DNA of 64,000 nt, from positions 22,520-86,519 of the forward strand of contig JAFGDZ010000052.1 in assembly GCA_016931855.1 (NCBI GenBank), given 5' to 3'. Numbering within the stretch: the stretch's first letter is position 1; the number at the start of each line of letters is the position of its first letter. This DNA is from Bacteroidales bacterium. Lineage in GTDB: Bacteria > Bacteroidota > Bacteroidia > Bacteroidales > Tenuifilaceae. The translations under genes and the position numbers were made by a program. The notes under the pieces were generated by a model. That model was not told the origin of the DNA and made no database searches. It saw only the letters and a list, made by a program, of their open reading frames with translations. Positions 51,724 through 61,873 of this stretch are shown here, piece after piece.

Positions 51724-54096
51724 ATGAGAAAACCTTTAAGCTGGCGCAAAAGCCCATTGAAATTATTATTAACCCTACTACTATTCCTACCCCAATTTTT
51801 TCTGTATGCAGACGATGTTGTACCAAATGCCAAACCCTCGGTAAGTGGGTATATAAAAGATGCCGCAAACGGTGAAACATTAATTGGTGCCACCATATTT
51901 ATTAAAGGAACTACAATTGGCACATCGGCAAACGTGTATGGATTTTACTCGCTTAGCCTAGCACCAGGTAAGTACACGCTTGTAATTTCCTACATTGGCT
52001 TTACCCCTGTAGAAAAGGATGTGAACCTGAACGGAAACGTTGCGCTAAATGTAGAGCTAAGCCAAGAGAGTACCCAGCTTGATGCTGTAGTTATATCCAG
52101 CGAAGCCCCCAATGCTAATGTTACTAAAGCCGAAATGAGCATTCAGAAGCTCGAAACCAAAACAATACAAAGGATTCCTGCCTTGATGGGCGAGGTTGAT
52201 GTTATTAAAGCAATCCAAATGCTACCTGGAGTTATTAATGCAGCCGAAGGTTCTTCTGGTTTTAGCGTAAGGGGTGGTGGCATTGACCAAAACCTTATTC
52301 TGCTAGACGAGGCTACAGTTTATAACGCATCGCATATGATGGGCTTTTTCTCCGTATTCAACAACGACGCGGTAAAGGATGTTAAGCTCTATAAGGGCGA
52401 TGTTCCTGCGTCGGCAGGTGGGCGCCTATCGTCGCTACTTGATGTAAGGATGCGTGAGGGGAACAGTAAAACCTTTGCTGCAACAGGAGGTATTGGAACC
52501 ATATCGAGCCGGTTAACCGTTGAGGGGCCAATTATAAAGGATAGAACATCATTCCTTGTATCGGGCAGGAGAACTTATGCCGACATATTCTTACCCCTTG
52601 CCAGCAACGAGGATGTTAGGGATAACACCCTTTACTTTTACGACCTTAACCTAAAGGTAAACCACAGGTTTAATGATAACAACAGGCTCTTTATTTCGGG
52701 ATACTTTGGGCGCGACAAGTTTGGAACCGATTTTTCCACATTCCAGTTTGGCAACCAAACCCTAACCATGCGCTGGAACCATGTTTTTGGAAAGAAGCTA
52801 TTCCTAAACACTACCCTTATCCATAGCCGGTACAACTACGCACTGGGCACAGCACCAGGCGATGCATCGTCGTTAGAGTGGGACTCCGATTTAATAGACA
52901 ACTCCATTAAGCTGGATTTTGGCTATTACATAAATCATAAAAACACCTTTAAGTTTGGCTTGCAAACCATACATCACAAATTTAATCCAGGCGTTGCACA
53001 GGGAACTGGCGACGAAAGCCTAATAAAAAAATTTGAGATTCCACTAGGCTACGCCCTTGAGCATGGATTTTATGCACTTAATGAGCAACAGGTTGGCGAC
53101 AAGCTCACGCTAAAGTACGGCATACGATTCTCTGTTTTTCAAAACATAGGAGAAGCAACGGTTTACCAGTACAACAATAGCTACGAGAGCACAGGAACTG
53201 TAGCGTACGATAAAAACGATGTTTTTAACACGTACTCTACCCTAGAACCCCGGCTGGGTGCTGTTTGGGCGTTTACATCAAAAAATTCCGTTAAGCTAAG
53301 CTACTCCCGAACAGCCCAGTACGTGCAACAGGCAACAAACTCACAAGCAGGTACCCCCCTTGACATTTGGTTCCCCGCATCGCCAAACGTAAAACCCCAA
53401 ATATCCGATCAGGCAGCGGTAGGCTACTTTCATAACTTCCTTAATAACGCAATAGAAACATCGGTTGAAGTTTACTACAAGGATATGCGAAATGTTATTG
53501 ATTTTAAGGATTTTGCAAGTCCAATTCTGAATAAAGAGCTGGAAGGAGAAATTCGTATTGGCGAAGCAACTGCCTATGGGGCAGAACTCTTGGCCAAGGT
53601 AAACCTAAAAAAGGTTAATGGATGGGTAAGCTACACCTTTTCAAAATCGGAGCGAACCATTGCCGATGTAAACAAGGGCAAAACCTATGCAGCGCCATTC
53701 GATAAGCCAAACAATATCTCCATTGTGCTAAACTACGATTTAAGCCAAAGGGTTAGCCTGTCGGCCAACTGGCTATTTGCAAGCGGCGTACCCACCACCT
53801 ACCCTACAGGTAGGGTTGAGGTAATGGGTACCATATTCCCCATTTACTCCGATAGGAATAAGTACCGCTACCCAAACTACCACCGCTTGGATCTTGGGGT
53901 AAATATCAAAAGCAAGCAGAAACCAAACAGGCGTTGGCAAGGAGAGTGGAACATATCGGTTTACAATGCTTACGGGCGCAAAAATGCCTGGGCAATTAAT
54001 TTTATTCAGGATGAGGAGAACCCAACCGTAACCAAGGCCGAGAAAACATACCTTTTCTCCATAATCCCATCGGTAACATACAACTTTAAGTTTTAA
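51724..54096 (+). CDS. TonB-dependent receptor with carboxypeptidase-regulatory-like domain
   Basis: The 790-residue product has a signal peptide (about 1-28), a CarboxypepD_reg-like domain (about 38-125; VSGYIKDAANGETLIGATIF, GFYSLSLAPGKY), a plug (about 130-235; MLPGVINAAEGSSGFSVRGGG, then NLILLDEATVYN) and a large beta-barrel ending in VTYNFKF. It is predicted to import an unidentified ligand with energy from TonB. The DUF4249 lipoprotein gene follows after 12 bp. This pair is a standard Bacteroidota outer-membrane import unit. A dyad overlaps the promoter. Confidence 0.92.
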   Translation: MRKPLSWRKSPLKLLLTLLLFLPQFFLYADDVVPNAKPSVSGYIKDAANGETLIGATIFIKGTTIGTSANVYGFYSLSLAPGKYTLVISYIGFTPVEKDVNLNGNVALNVELSQESTQLDAVVISSEAPNANVTKAEMSIQKLETKTIQRIPALMGEVDVIKAIQMLPGVINAAEGSSGFSVRGGGIDQNLILLDEATVYNASHMMGFFSVFNNDAVKDVKLYKGDVPASAGGRLSSLLDVRMREGNSKTFAATGGIGTISSRLTVEGPIIKDRTSFLVSGRRTYADIFLPLASNEDVRDNTLYFYDLNLKVNHRFNDNNRLFISGYFGRDKFGTDFSTFQFGNQTLTMRWNHVFGKKLFLNTTLIHSRYNYALGTAPGDASSLEWDSDLIDNSIKLDFGYYINHKNTFKFGLQTIHHKFNPGVAQGTGDESLIKKFEIPLGYALEHGFYALNEQQVGDKLTLKYGIRFSVFQNIGEATVYQYNNSYESTGTVAYDKNDVFNTYSTLEPRLGAVWAFTSKNSVKLSYSRTAQYVQQATNSQAGTPLDIWFPASPNVKPQISDQAAVGYFHNFLNNAIETSVEVYYKDMRNVIDFKDFASPILNKELEGEIRIGEATAYGAELLAKVNLKKVNGWVSYTFSKSERTIADVNKGKTYAAPFDKPNNISIVLNYDLSQRVSLSANWLFASGVPTTYPTGRVEVMGTIFPIYSDRNKYRYPNYHRLDLGVNIKSKQKPNRRWQGEWNISVYNAYGRKNAWAINFIQDEENPTVTKAEKTYLFSIIPSVTYNFKF

Positions 54097-54108
54097 CCAA
54101 AAGAACTC

Positions 54109-54948
54109 ATGAAAGCACTTCAATACATAGCAGCAGCAACGCTTTTAACCATTGCAGCCAGCAGCTGCACCGAGCCTTACGATGTTGAGGTTGAAACAGG
54201 AGAAACCCGATGCGTTATTTACGGCGAGCTAACCACCGATACTATGGCACATAGGGTATCGGTAACAAAATCGGCTGAGTATTTTAGCAATGCAGCGGCA
54301 GAACCTATTAGTGGGGCTAACGTAAATATTTGGGATGGGGAAACGCTTCATGCCCTATCAGAAGATGCAAACACCCCTGGGATATACCTAACAAGTGAAA
54401 CCTTTTATGGCGAAGTAGGCAAAACCTACACACTAACGGTTGACAATGTAGATTTACTTGGCAATGGGAATACCCAATCGTATAGTGCCACATCGCAAAT
54501 TCCGCCTATTTCGGCAATAGACTCAATTGCAGCAGGAAAACACAAGTTTTTTGAGGGATGGGAAATCAAGCTTTACGCCCAGGATCCAGAGGAAACACAG
54601 GACTACTACCTGTTTAAGTGCAGCCTAAACAATACGCTCGACACCGACACCATTACAAACTACGAAGTTACTGATGATATCCTATTTAACGGGAATAAAA
54701 CAAACGGTATTGGGGTTTACTTTTTTGAGGGATACGATGCGCTTAAAACAGGTGATATTATAGAACTTGACGTTTGTAGCATCCCAAAGGATTTTTTTAA
54801 GTTTGTAATAGAAGTCCAAACGTCGGCAAGGCCTTCGGTTCCGCTATTTAGCGGGCCACCAGCAAATCCAAGATCAAACATCTCAAATAACGCAATAGGC
54901 TACTTTGCTGCTTATTCGAAAATTAGAAAACACACTGTGGTAAAATAG
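54109..54948 (+). CDS. DUF4249 lipoprotein partner of the TonB receptor
   Basis: The 279-residue product has a lipoprotein signal (lipobox ASSC), then an N-terminal DUF4249 beta-sandwich with CVIYGELTTDTMAHRVSVTKSAEYF and ISGANVNIWDG, GVYFFEGYD later, and a C-terminal IGYFAAYS. DUF4249 proteins sit at the cell surface next to TonB receptors and are thought to help capture ligand. It lies 12 bp after the receptor stop and is clearly co-transcribed. The C-terminal region is typical, so the gene looks intact. Confidence 0.9.
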   Translation: MKALQYIAAATLLTIAASSCTEPYDVEVETGETRCVIYGELTTDTMAHRVSVTKSAEYFSNAAAEPISGANVNIWDGETLHALSEDANTPGIYLTSETFYGEVGKTYTLTVDNVDLLGNGNTQSYSATSQIPPISAIDSIAAGKHKFFEGWEIKLYAQDPEETQDYYLFKCSLNNTLDTDTITNYEVTDDILFNGNKTNGIGVYFFEGYDALKTGDIIELDVCSIPKDFFKFVIEVQTSARPSVPLFSGPPANPRSNISNNAIGYFAAYSKIRKHTVVK

Positions 54949-54993
54949 AAAAAAGGGAAGGGTGCATTTTATTAGACACAAAACGATTAGGTA

Positions 54994-55575
54994 TCACATA
55001 CTACTGTGGAATTTATCTTCCGCCCAATTTGCGGGGTTTTGGATAATATAGGATTGAATTCTTTTGAATGATTCTTCATTGCGGATAATATGATCATGAA
55101 ATAGGGATTGCCATTTAAAATCAAATCCCAATCGGTTTGCATGTTTCGCTACGGCTGATTTATACGAACCTATAATGGATGAAACGGAATTTTTACCAAT
55201 ATTTTGAAACCGTTGTTGCCCAATGCTATTTTTTAATTGATTGTGATGTTGTAAATACAGGGCATGCCCTGTATCTACGGCAATACCATTTTCATTATTA
55301 TCACCATTCAACACAATAATTCCATGTATATGGTTGGGCATTACAACAAATGCATCTAATTCAATGTTTTTTACATGAAATTTCAATTCATGCCATAAGA
55401 CGTCAGCAATAGCCCCTACAGGTGACAGAAACATCATTTCGTCCTCAATCCGTCCAAAATAACATTCCCTATCTTGGGTGCAAATTGTAATAAAATATGC
55501 TGCAGACCAACGGTAGTCCCAGTTTTGTAAACGGGTCGATTGTATGCGGTATTTATTCTTGAACTTGTCGGTCAT
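54994..55575 (-). CDS. REP-associated tyrosine transposase (RAYT, IS200/IS605-like)
   Basis: The 193-residue product is a Y1-type HUH transposase. The HUH motif is HIH at 82-84 in VVMPNHIHGIIVL, and the catalytic Tyr is probably Tyr176 in SYIIQNP. RAYTs mobilise or maintain REP palindromes as single strands. The gene has no flanking IS ends and appears intact. A 28-bp near-perfect palindrome (55251-55278) lies inside it, encoding part of a variable loop (about residues 100-109). It sits between the DUF4249 gene and the ABCG transporter gene, and its codons are AT-richer than theirs, which suggests transfer. Confidence 0.9.
   Translation of the reverse strand: MTDKFKNKYRIQSTRLQNWDYRWSAAYFITICTQDRECYFGRIEDEMMFLSPVGAIADVLWHELKFHVKNIELDAFVVMPNHIHGIIVLNGDNNENGIAVDTGHALYLQHHNQLKNSIGQQRFQNIGKNSVSSIIGSYKSAVAKHANRLGFDFKWQSLFHDHIIRNEESFKRIQSYIIQNPANWAEDKFHSSM
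55251..55278. repeat. REP-like palindrome embedded in the RAYT gene
   Basis: gtaaatacagggca followed at once by tgccctgtatctac gives 14-bp arms with a single mismatch and no spacer. It codes for a loop just after the HUH motif region. Confidence 0.8.
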
Positions 55576-55620
55576 TGGTAATATATTTCTTAAAATAATT
55601 TAACCAATATTCCGCCACCC

Positions 55621-58600
55621 CTATTTTGGTATATACTTAGCAATACGCTTAGCCAACCGCTTAAAGCGGAGCTGCTCAAAGTAGCTTACTACCTTACGAG
55701 GAAGGCTGGTAAGTAGGGTTAAGTAGAAAGAAAAGGACATAAACCAAATTACAAGCACATTAAAGGCTAGCGTTGGAATATTAAGCTTGCCAATACGCTT
55801 CTCGGCCGAGAAGAAATGCGCTCGCCCATTAATAGCGGTGGGACGGGCAAAAATGGGGTCGTACCTACGAATAAGGTTATCGTCGCCCTCAACCACCTTA
55901 ATTATCTCATTTTTGTTTAGGACCAAATCCTCTAAAGCCTTATTATGGTAACGGCGCTTAAGCTTAAATACGGCATCGCTGCTACCGTACTTTGCCACTA
56001 GATTATCGTAGTGGGCATCGCGCAACCTACTGTTCTTCTCGTATTCCCTCAGGTAATGCGAGCGTAGGCTATCAAGAAAAACCTTAACAGCCTTAATGTT
56101 TTCTACGTTAACTAAGTCGGACTTTAGTAGCGATGTATCAGGAAAGGCAAGCGTATCAACAGGGAAATCGCGACAGGTAATGGCCAGCTGGTTCTTAACC
56201 AAGCGCAAGTCGTTCTGGGTTCTGGCCGATATTTTTTTCAGCGCAACATCCCGGTACACCTCATCGAGCTTAAGCTGTAACCTAGGAATCACAAAGGAGG
56301 CGTTATAGGTTTCGTTGCTCATAGCCTGATCGAACTCAAAAAATTCACGTTCAAATCTATTGGCCTTAAACTGATGCACACACAAAGCCTCATAAGCCCA
56401 ACGGCTAACCATAAGGTCGCCAATTAGGGGAACGTACTCTGGGTGCGTAATGTTCTTGTGCAGCTTTTGAAAGTTTACAATAACCCCGCTAAAGAGCATT
56501 AGCGGCACAAGTATAAGCGGGATGGAGATGTATATTGATACCACCGAGCTAAGTGCTGCCGATATGTTTAATCCTATTAGGTTGGCACAAACAGCTGTTG
56601 AAAAGAGTATTAGCCAATGGCTCCAAAGCATTCCATGTATTTCCAAAATAAAATGCCCTAGGCCAACAAACAGTAACGTTTGAATTGCCGAGAATATTAG
56701 CAGCACCAATACCTTTGAGTTGATATAGCTGAAGTAGCTCAGGTTAAGGAATTTCTCGCGCTGGCGTACCCTTTGATCGCGAATAATCTCCTCGGCGCTC
56801 ATGGTAAGCCCAAGGAATAGCGCCGCCACAACGCTCATAAATAGGAAGCTGGGAATATTATCGTTATCGCTAAAGATATACGCCCCGGGATTATTAAGCG
56901 TACCGCTAACATACTTAGTAAAGTATCCAAGGATAACGGCTAAAAGCGGCGCCTCAAATAGGCTTATTCCCATAAACTGCCTATTGGCCAATTTCCCAAG
57001 TAACGTACGTTTAAAGAAGAGCAGCATTTGCCGCTTTTTTGATGGAATGCTAAAGCTACTTAGCGGCAGCGCAATTTTGCGTCCGCACGAGATACGCTTC
57101 ATGCGCTTCACAATGCTATCAAGGTAAAGTTCGTACCACTCGTCGGCCGATCGCTTACGCTTACGGGTTAGCTTTCCGTACTCATTCACAACGCGAGCCT
57201 CTACTATTCTAAGTATTTGCTCCGTGTTAACGTTACCACAGGTTAAGCACTCGCTCTCCTCGGCCTTTAGGTAGTGTGCCATGGTTTTAAAGTAAACCAC
57301 GGCATCCATTGGGTTCCCCTGAAATATGATTCGCCCCCCCTGATCAAGCACAATAATCTTATCGAACAGCTTAAACAGATCCGACGATGGCTGATGTATA
57401 TTGGCAAGAACCAGCTTGCCCTTAAGCGTTTGTCGTTTTAGTAAGAGAATAATGCGCTCGGAGTCCATGGATGATAGCCCCGATGTTGGCTCATCGATAT
57501 ACAGCACTGCTGGTTCGCGCATTAGCTCCATAGCAATATTTAAGCGCTTGCGCTGCCCACCGCTAATAAACTTGTTTATGGGATTCCCTACCTTTAAATC
57601 GCGCGCCTCAAGCAAGTCAAAGTCGCGAAGAATTTGCTCCACCAGCGCCTTTACCTCCTCCTCGGTGGCCTTGCTAAAGCAAAGGCTAGCACCAAAGTAA
57701 AGGTTACGGTAAACGGTTAGCTCCTCAACAAGCAAATCGTCCTGCGGAACGTAACCTATTAACCCTTCCAGAGCATGGCTCTCATTATGCACATCGTAAC
57801 CATTGATGCAAACCTTTCCCTTGTATGGCTTTAAATTGCCATTAAGCAGATTTAGCAGGGTTGATTTGCCAACACCGCTTCCGCCCATTACGCCTATAAG
57901 CTGTCCGGAATGCGCCTCTAGCGACAAAGGGTAAATACCATCCTTGCTTCCCTTGTGCCTATACTCAATATCAACAGCAGAGAGCTGAACAAACGCCTTA
58001 CGGTAGTTGTGAATAAATAGGCTAGATACCTTGGTGTAGTAAATTGGGTCAATTTTAGGGCTGCGAATAACAGAGCCTACACCAAAGATGTGTGCCCTCC
58101 CGGGTTGTATGTTCCTGCTGTTAAGGAAAAGGTTTGTTTCGCCAAAGTACTTAACAAGCAACGTATTGGTACTCTCAATGTGCAGTACCCAAACCTGCCC
58201 GCTAAGCTTCTCGTTACGCAAATGCTTAACGTTGGGAAAGTTACACTCTGCATTTGAATCAATAAGCAGAATTTGCTGGTTTAAAGTGACTTTCTCCGAC
58301 GAATCGCAGAGTATAAAGTCCTTCCCATTGCTAAACTCATACTCGCTAATGTTAAACTCCTGAGCAACACCCTTAACAAATCCAAACTTGCTATCGCTAC
58401 CAAATTGGCTATCGCTAATAAACTCTAGTAGCTGTAGAATAAGCCACACCTTTTGGTGCTGCTCAAACTCATTGTTTATGGAATGGCAAATATCGTGAAC
58501 CCGTGTTGAGAAGCTAACGGAGAAGGCTTTTCGCTTCTCATCGTCATCGCCAAAATAGGGGTGGTAGGTTTGGATGTACTCATCAAAGTCCTCAAGGTAC

Positions 58601-58740
58601 GTGCGAACAATCTCGCGGCTAAATTCCTGCTCAAGGTAATTACGAACCACCTCTTTAGCGCTTCCTATCCTATTGTGCTTATCCATATCAACAACAATAG
58701 CAAACAGCTGAATAAGAGCTTTAAGAATGGATTCGTTCAT
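55621..58740 (-). CDS. Large ABCG-type ABC transporter with TerB-like N-terminus
   Basis: The 1039-residue product begins with a helical TerB-like region (about 1-110), then a beta-rich region (about 170-245), possibly FHA-like. An ATPase follows (about 255-490): Walker A GGSGVGKST at about 286-294, signature ISGGQRKRLN near 393-402, and Walker B VLYIDEPTSGL near 412-422. An ABC-2 membrane domain (about 590-790) comes next, with a coiled-coil-rich region (about 800-950) and a final helix near 990-1010. The ATPase-then-membrane order is that of ABCG (White) transporters. The substrate is unknown. Its size and soluble extensions are unusual for a simple half-transporter. Confidence 0.88.
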   Translation of the reverse strand: MNESILKALIQLFAIVVDMDKHNRIGSAKEVVRNYLEQEFSREIVRTYLEDFDEYIQTYHPYFGDDDEKRKAFSVSFSTRVHDICHSINNEFEQHQKVWLILQLLEFISDSQFGSDSKFGFVKGVAQEFNISEYEFSNGKDFILCDSSEKVTLNQQILLIDSNAECNFPNVKHLRNEKLSGQVWVLHIESTNTLLVKYFGETNLFLNSRNIQPGRAHIFGVGSVIRSPKIDPIYYTKVSSLFIHNYRKAFVQLSAVDIEYRHKGSKDGIYPLSLEAHSGQLIGVMGGSGVGKSTLLNLLNGNLKPYKGKVCINGYDVHNESHALEGLIGYVPQDDLLVEELTVYRNLYFGASLCFSKATEEEVKALVEQILRDFDLLEARDLKVGNPINKFISGGQRKRLNIAMELMREPAVLYIDEPTSGLSSMDSERIILLLKRQTLKGKLVLANIHQPSSDLFKLFDKIIVLDQGGRIIFQGNPMDAVVYFKTMAHYLKAEESECLTCGNVNTEQILRIVEARVVNEYGKLTRKRKRSADEWYELYLDSIVKRMKRISCGRKIALPLSSFSIPSKKRQMLLFFKRTLLGKLANRQFMGISLFEAPLLAVILGYFTKYVSGTLNNPGAYIFSDNDNIPSFLFMSVVAALFLGLTMSAEEIIRDQRVRQREKFLNLSYFSYINSKVLVLLIFSAIQTLLFVGLGHFILEIHGMLWSHWLILFSTAVCANLIGLNISAALSSVVSIYISIPLILVPLMLFSGVIVNFQKLHKNITHPEYVPLIGDLMVSRWAYEALCVHQFKANRFEREFFEFDQAMSNETYNASFVIPRLQLKLDEVYRDVALKKISARTQNDLRLVKNQLAITCRDFPVDTLAFPDTSLLKSDLVNVENIKAVKVFLDSLRSHYLREYEKNSRLRDAHYDNLVAKYGSSDAVFKLKRRYHNKALEDLVLNKNEIIKVVEGDDNLIRRYDPIFARPTAINGRAHFFSAEKRIGKLNIPTLAFNVLVIWFMSFSFYLTLLTSLPRKVVSYFEQLRFKRLAKRIAKYIPK

Positions 58741-58883
58741 GGGTTAATGCAGGAATTAAATGTTAAATGCGAATGACTAATATAGCTTATAGCGTTGATT
58801 TGAAAAATCAAAAGTAACAATTTTACCCAACCATTACGGGAAAAAGTTGTTAACAGAAATGTGTTTACTTTGCAGATAAAAAG

Positions 58884-59588
58884 ATGAACGAGATTTGGTG
58901 GCTTGTAATGCTCATTGCCAACTTTACAATGGTAACTGCAGCATACCGCTTTTTTGGAAAGACTGGGCTTTTTGTTTGGGTGCCGGTATCGACCATTCTG
59001 GCCAACATCCAGGTAGTACAAACCGTTGAGCTGTTTGGCATGGCTGCAACGCTGGGTAACATTGTTTACGCTACATCGTTTTTGGTAACCGATATTCTTT
59101 CCGAAATTTACGGGAAAGAGGAGGCCAAAAAAGCTGTATGGATTGGTTTTTTTAGCCTAATAGCCATGACGCTAATAATGAACCTAGCGCTGCTATTTGC
59201 ACCACTTGCCGATGAGTTTTCGCAAACCACATCGCAAAGCCTTAGCCACATTTTTAGCCTAATGCCCCGCATTGCTGCGGCCAGCTTAATTGCCTACCTG
59301 GTTTCGCAGCAGCACGATATTTGGGCTTACCACTTCTGGCGGAAGCGCTTCCCCGCACAAAAGCACATTTGGATTAGGAATAATTTGAGCACGGTTGTTT
59401 CGCAGCTTATAGACTCGGTAATATTTACCCTAATTGCTTTTTTAGGCGTGCTGGAGCCAAGCGTGCTTGTAGAGGTAGTACTCTCCACGTATGTTCTAAA
59501 GTTTATTGTTGCCGCAGCCGATACGCCTTTTGTGTACCTTGCGGTGAGGCTTTCGAGAAGAATTGATGTGTCAGAAAGGGCGAATTAG
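58884..59588 (+). CDS. Queuosine precursor transporter (YhhQ/VUT family)
   Basis: The 234-residue product has six membrane helices and the family stretch ATSFLVTDILSEIYGKEEAKKAVWIGF near 60-86 (quoted in part: TDILSEIYG, EEAKKAVW). RNNLSTVVSQLIDSVIFTLIAF also fits, near 160-180. YhhQ imports preQ0/preQ1 for queuosine in tRNA. There is no queuosine biosynthesis gene or preQ1 riboswitch next to it. A -7-like TTTACTTTGC lies just upstream, and the leader is short. Confidence 0.9.
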   Translation: MNEIWWLVMLIANFTMVTAAYRFFGKTGLFVWVPVSTILANIQVVQTVELFGMAATLGNIVYATSFLVTDILSEIYGKEEAKKAVWIGFFSLIAMTLIMNLALLFAPLADEFSQTTSQSLSHIFSLMPRIAAASLIAYLVSQQHDIWAYHFWRKRFPAQKHIWIRNNLSTVVSQLIDSVIFTLIAFLGVLEPSVLVEVVLSTYVLKFIVAAADTPFVYLAVRLSRRIDVSERAN

Positions 59589-59630
59589 TTGTATATTGCA
59601 ACCTGTTAGAATACGCTAAATAGTCAAACA

Positions 59631-61769
59631 ATGCATAGCATCGCCTTTGAATTTCCTATTACCGATCCCATTCTTCTTTTTGGGCTGGGCTTGCTCATTA
59701 TCCTGCTAATACCCATTCTTTTTACCCGAATTAAGCTTCCCGGTATTCTTGGGCTAATACTTGCTGGATTAATTATTGGCCCCAATGGCTTGCACATAGT
59801 TGAGCGCAGCGGAAGCATTGAGCTGCTGGGCAACATTGGGCTTATGTACCTTATGTTTCTGGCGGGCTTAGAGCTAGACCTTCTCAATTTTCAAAAGGTT
59901 AGAAACCGAAGCTTCATTTTTGGAGGTTTAACGTTTATTATTCCGTTAGTTTTAGGATACACTATTTGTAGATATTTGTTGGATTTTCAACCGTTAACAT
60001 CCTTGCTGGTATCCAGCATGTTCTCTACACACACACTTATTTCTTACCCTATTGTTAGCCGATACCGAATTACAAAGTTGGAACCTGTTGGCATAACTGT
60101 AGGAGGCACAATTATTACCGATACGCTAGTGCTTGTGCTGCTAATTGTTATTACTGCCCTTAACACTCAAAACCTATCCTGGACATACTGGGTTACGCTG
60201 CTTGGCACGCTATCGCTTTACCTATTTTTTATTATCGGCCTATTCCCAGTAATGGGCAAATGGTTTTTTAGCCGTATCAAAAGCGACTCCATATCGCAAT
60301 TTGTGTTTGTGCTATTCATGGTTTTTCTTGCGGGCGGTCTAGCCATTATTACTGGTATAGAGCCAATTATAGGCGCATTCCTTGCTGGCATAACTCTTAA
60401 TAAGCTCATTCCCCACTCATCCATTCTAAAAAACAGACTCGAATTTTTTGGGAATGCCCTTTTTATACCCTTCTTCCTTGTTTTTGTAGGCACCTTTATT
60501 GACCTCAAAGTGTTTTTTCAAGGGTTGGAAGCGCTACAAATTGCCATTGTACTAACAGTAATAGCCATTATAAGCAAATGGCTGGCAGCCTTTGCTACGC
60601 AAAAAATTTATGGCTACAGCACCAATTACCGCAAGCTAATATTTGGATTGAGCAGCTCACATGCTGCTGCAACCATTGCAGTTATTATGATTGGATACAA
60701 AATTGGCATTGTAGATATAAACATACTTAACGCTACAATTCTAATTATACTTATTACGTGCCTTATTAGCTCACTTGCCACCGAAAGCGCAGCCAAAAAG
60801 ATTGTTGTTAACGAAGCATCCATTGAAAGTCCTACCGAACAGAAAGAGCGCATTCTGGTTCCCATTGCCAACCCCTCAACCGTAGAGGACCTATTTGCCT
60901 TTTCGCGCTACATGAAGCAACCCGAAACCAGTGAACCCATATATACACTTGCCGTTGCTAACAACGAAAGTGAGGTTAGCAAAAAGTTCGCGCTGCTAAA
61001 GCATGCTACGGAGCTTGCATCGGGGATGGAATACAAAATAGAACCAGTTACTAGGGTTGATATAAACATAGCATCGGGCATTACCCGTGCCTGTAAGGAG
61101 CTGCAAATTACCGATTTGGTTTTAGGGTGGAACGGACGAATTAGCCCAAACCAATGGGTTTTTGGAACAATTCTGGAACAGGTACTTTCCGATTTAAGGC
61201 AATCCATATTTGTGGTTTCGCTCAAACATCCTATTAACAACATTGATAGGATTAAGGTTATGGTTCCCCTTTTAGCCGAATTTGAACCCGGTTTTAGCCA
61301 TTGGGTAAAAATGCTTTGCCACTTATCTGAGCAAACCAGCGCAAAGTTGCAATTCTGCATCCCAGAGAAGAGCCAAACCTCCTTCACCAACATTCTTAAC
61401 TTACACAAGCTAAAAGTCCCATTCGATATAACTCCCATCGATAGCTGGGAAGACTACATCCAAACCAACGGGAAGAATGATAAAAATACCTTCTACGTAC
61501 TAGTGAGCGCAAGAAAAGGAGCCATATCGTACACTTCAATGCTTAGCCAGCTACCTCAAGTTGCCTCGAAAAAGTTAAAAAGTAGTAGTTTCTCAATAGT
61601 ATTCCCACTTATAGAGCAAATAACAACCCTTAATACGGGTACTTGGCTATCGGGCGATGCGAGCAAGCATTACACGGATAACGATTCATCAGAAATGGAC
61701 TCTCACCCCAAAAACCATAGGCTAAAAAGCACCAGAAGCCATCACGTTAAGGGAGGGAAAGGTGAATAG
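59631..61769 (+). CDS. CPA2-type cation:proton antiporter with Usp-like C-terminus
   Basis: The 712-residue product has about 12-13 membrane helices (1-385) with the CPA2 features GLILAGLIIGPNGL, GLMYLMFLAGLELDL and GIEPIIGAFLAGITLNKL near 240. A C-terminal soluble region (about 400-690) has two universal-stress-protein-like halves (RILVPIANPSTVEDLFAFSR, IKVMVPLLAEFEPGFSHW) that could bind nucleotide. There is no TrkA-N domain. It probably exchanges sodium or potassium for protons. The family includes spore-germination and drug-efflux members, so the ion is uncertain. It follows YhhQ by 42 bp on the same strand. Confidence 0.9.
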   Translation: MHSIAFEFPITDPILLFGLGLLIILLIPILFTRIKLPGILGLILAGLIIGPNGLHIVERSGSIELLGNIGLMYLMFLAGLELDLLNFQKVRNRSFIFGGLTFIIPLVLGYTICRYLLDFQPLTSLLVSSMFSTHTLISYPIVSRYRITKLEPVGITVGGTIITDTLVLVLLIVITALNTQNLSWTYWVTLLGTLSLYLFFIIGLFPVMGKWFFSRIKSDSISQFVFVLFMVFLAGGLAIITGIEPIIGAFLAGITLNKLIPHSSILKNRLEFFGNALFIPFFLVFVGTFIDLKVFFQGLEALQIAIVLTVIAIISKWLAAFATQKIYGYSTNYRKLIFGLSSSHAAATIAVIMIGYKIGIVDINILNATILIILITCLISSLATESAAKKIVVNEASIESPTEQKERILVPIANPSTVEDLFAFSRYMKQPETSEPIYTLAVANNESEVSKKFALLKHATELASGMEYKIEPVTRVDINIASGITRACKELQITDLVLGWNGRISPNQWVFGTILEQVLSDLRQSIFVVSLKHPINNIDRIKVMVPLLAEFEPGFSHWVKMLCHLSEQTSAKLQFCIPEKSQTSFTNILNLHKLKVPFDITPIDSWEDYIQTNGKNDKNTFYVLVSARKGAISYTSMLSQLPQVASKKLKSSSFSIVFPLIEQITTLNTGTWLSGDASKHYTDNDSSEMDSHPKNHRLKSTRSHHVKGGKGE

Positions 61770-61873
61770 CATAACCCATCCAAATTATTTTTAACATAAA
61801 AACGGGTTCCAATAATCATATTTGGCTTGTAGTTTGATAAAAAGAGCATCAAACCCTATTAATCTTACCAGTT

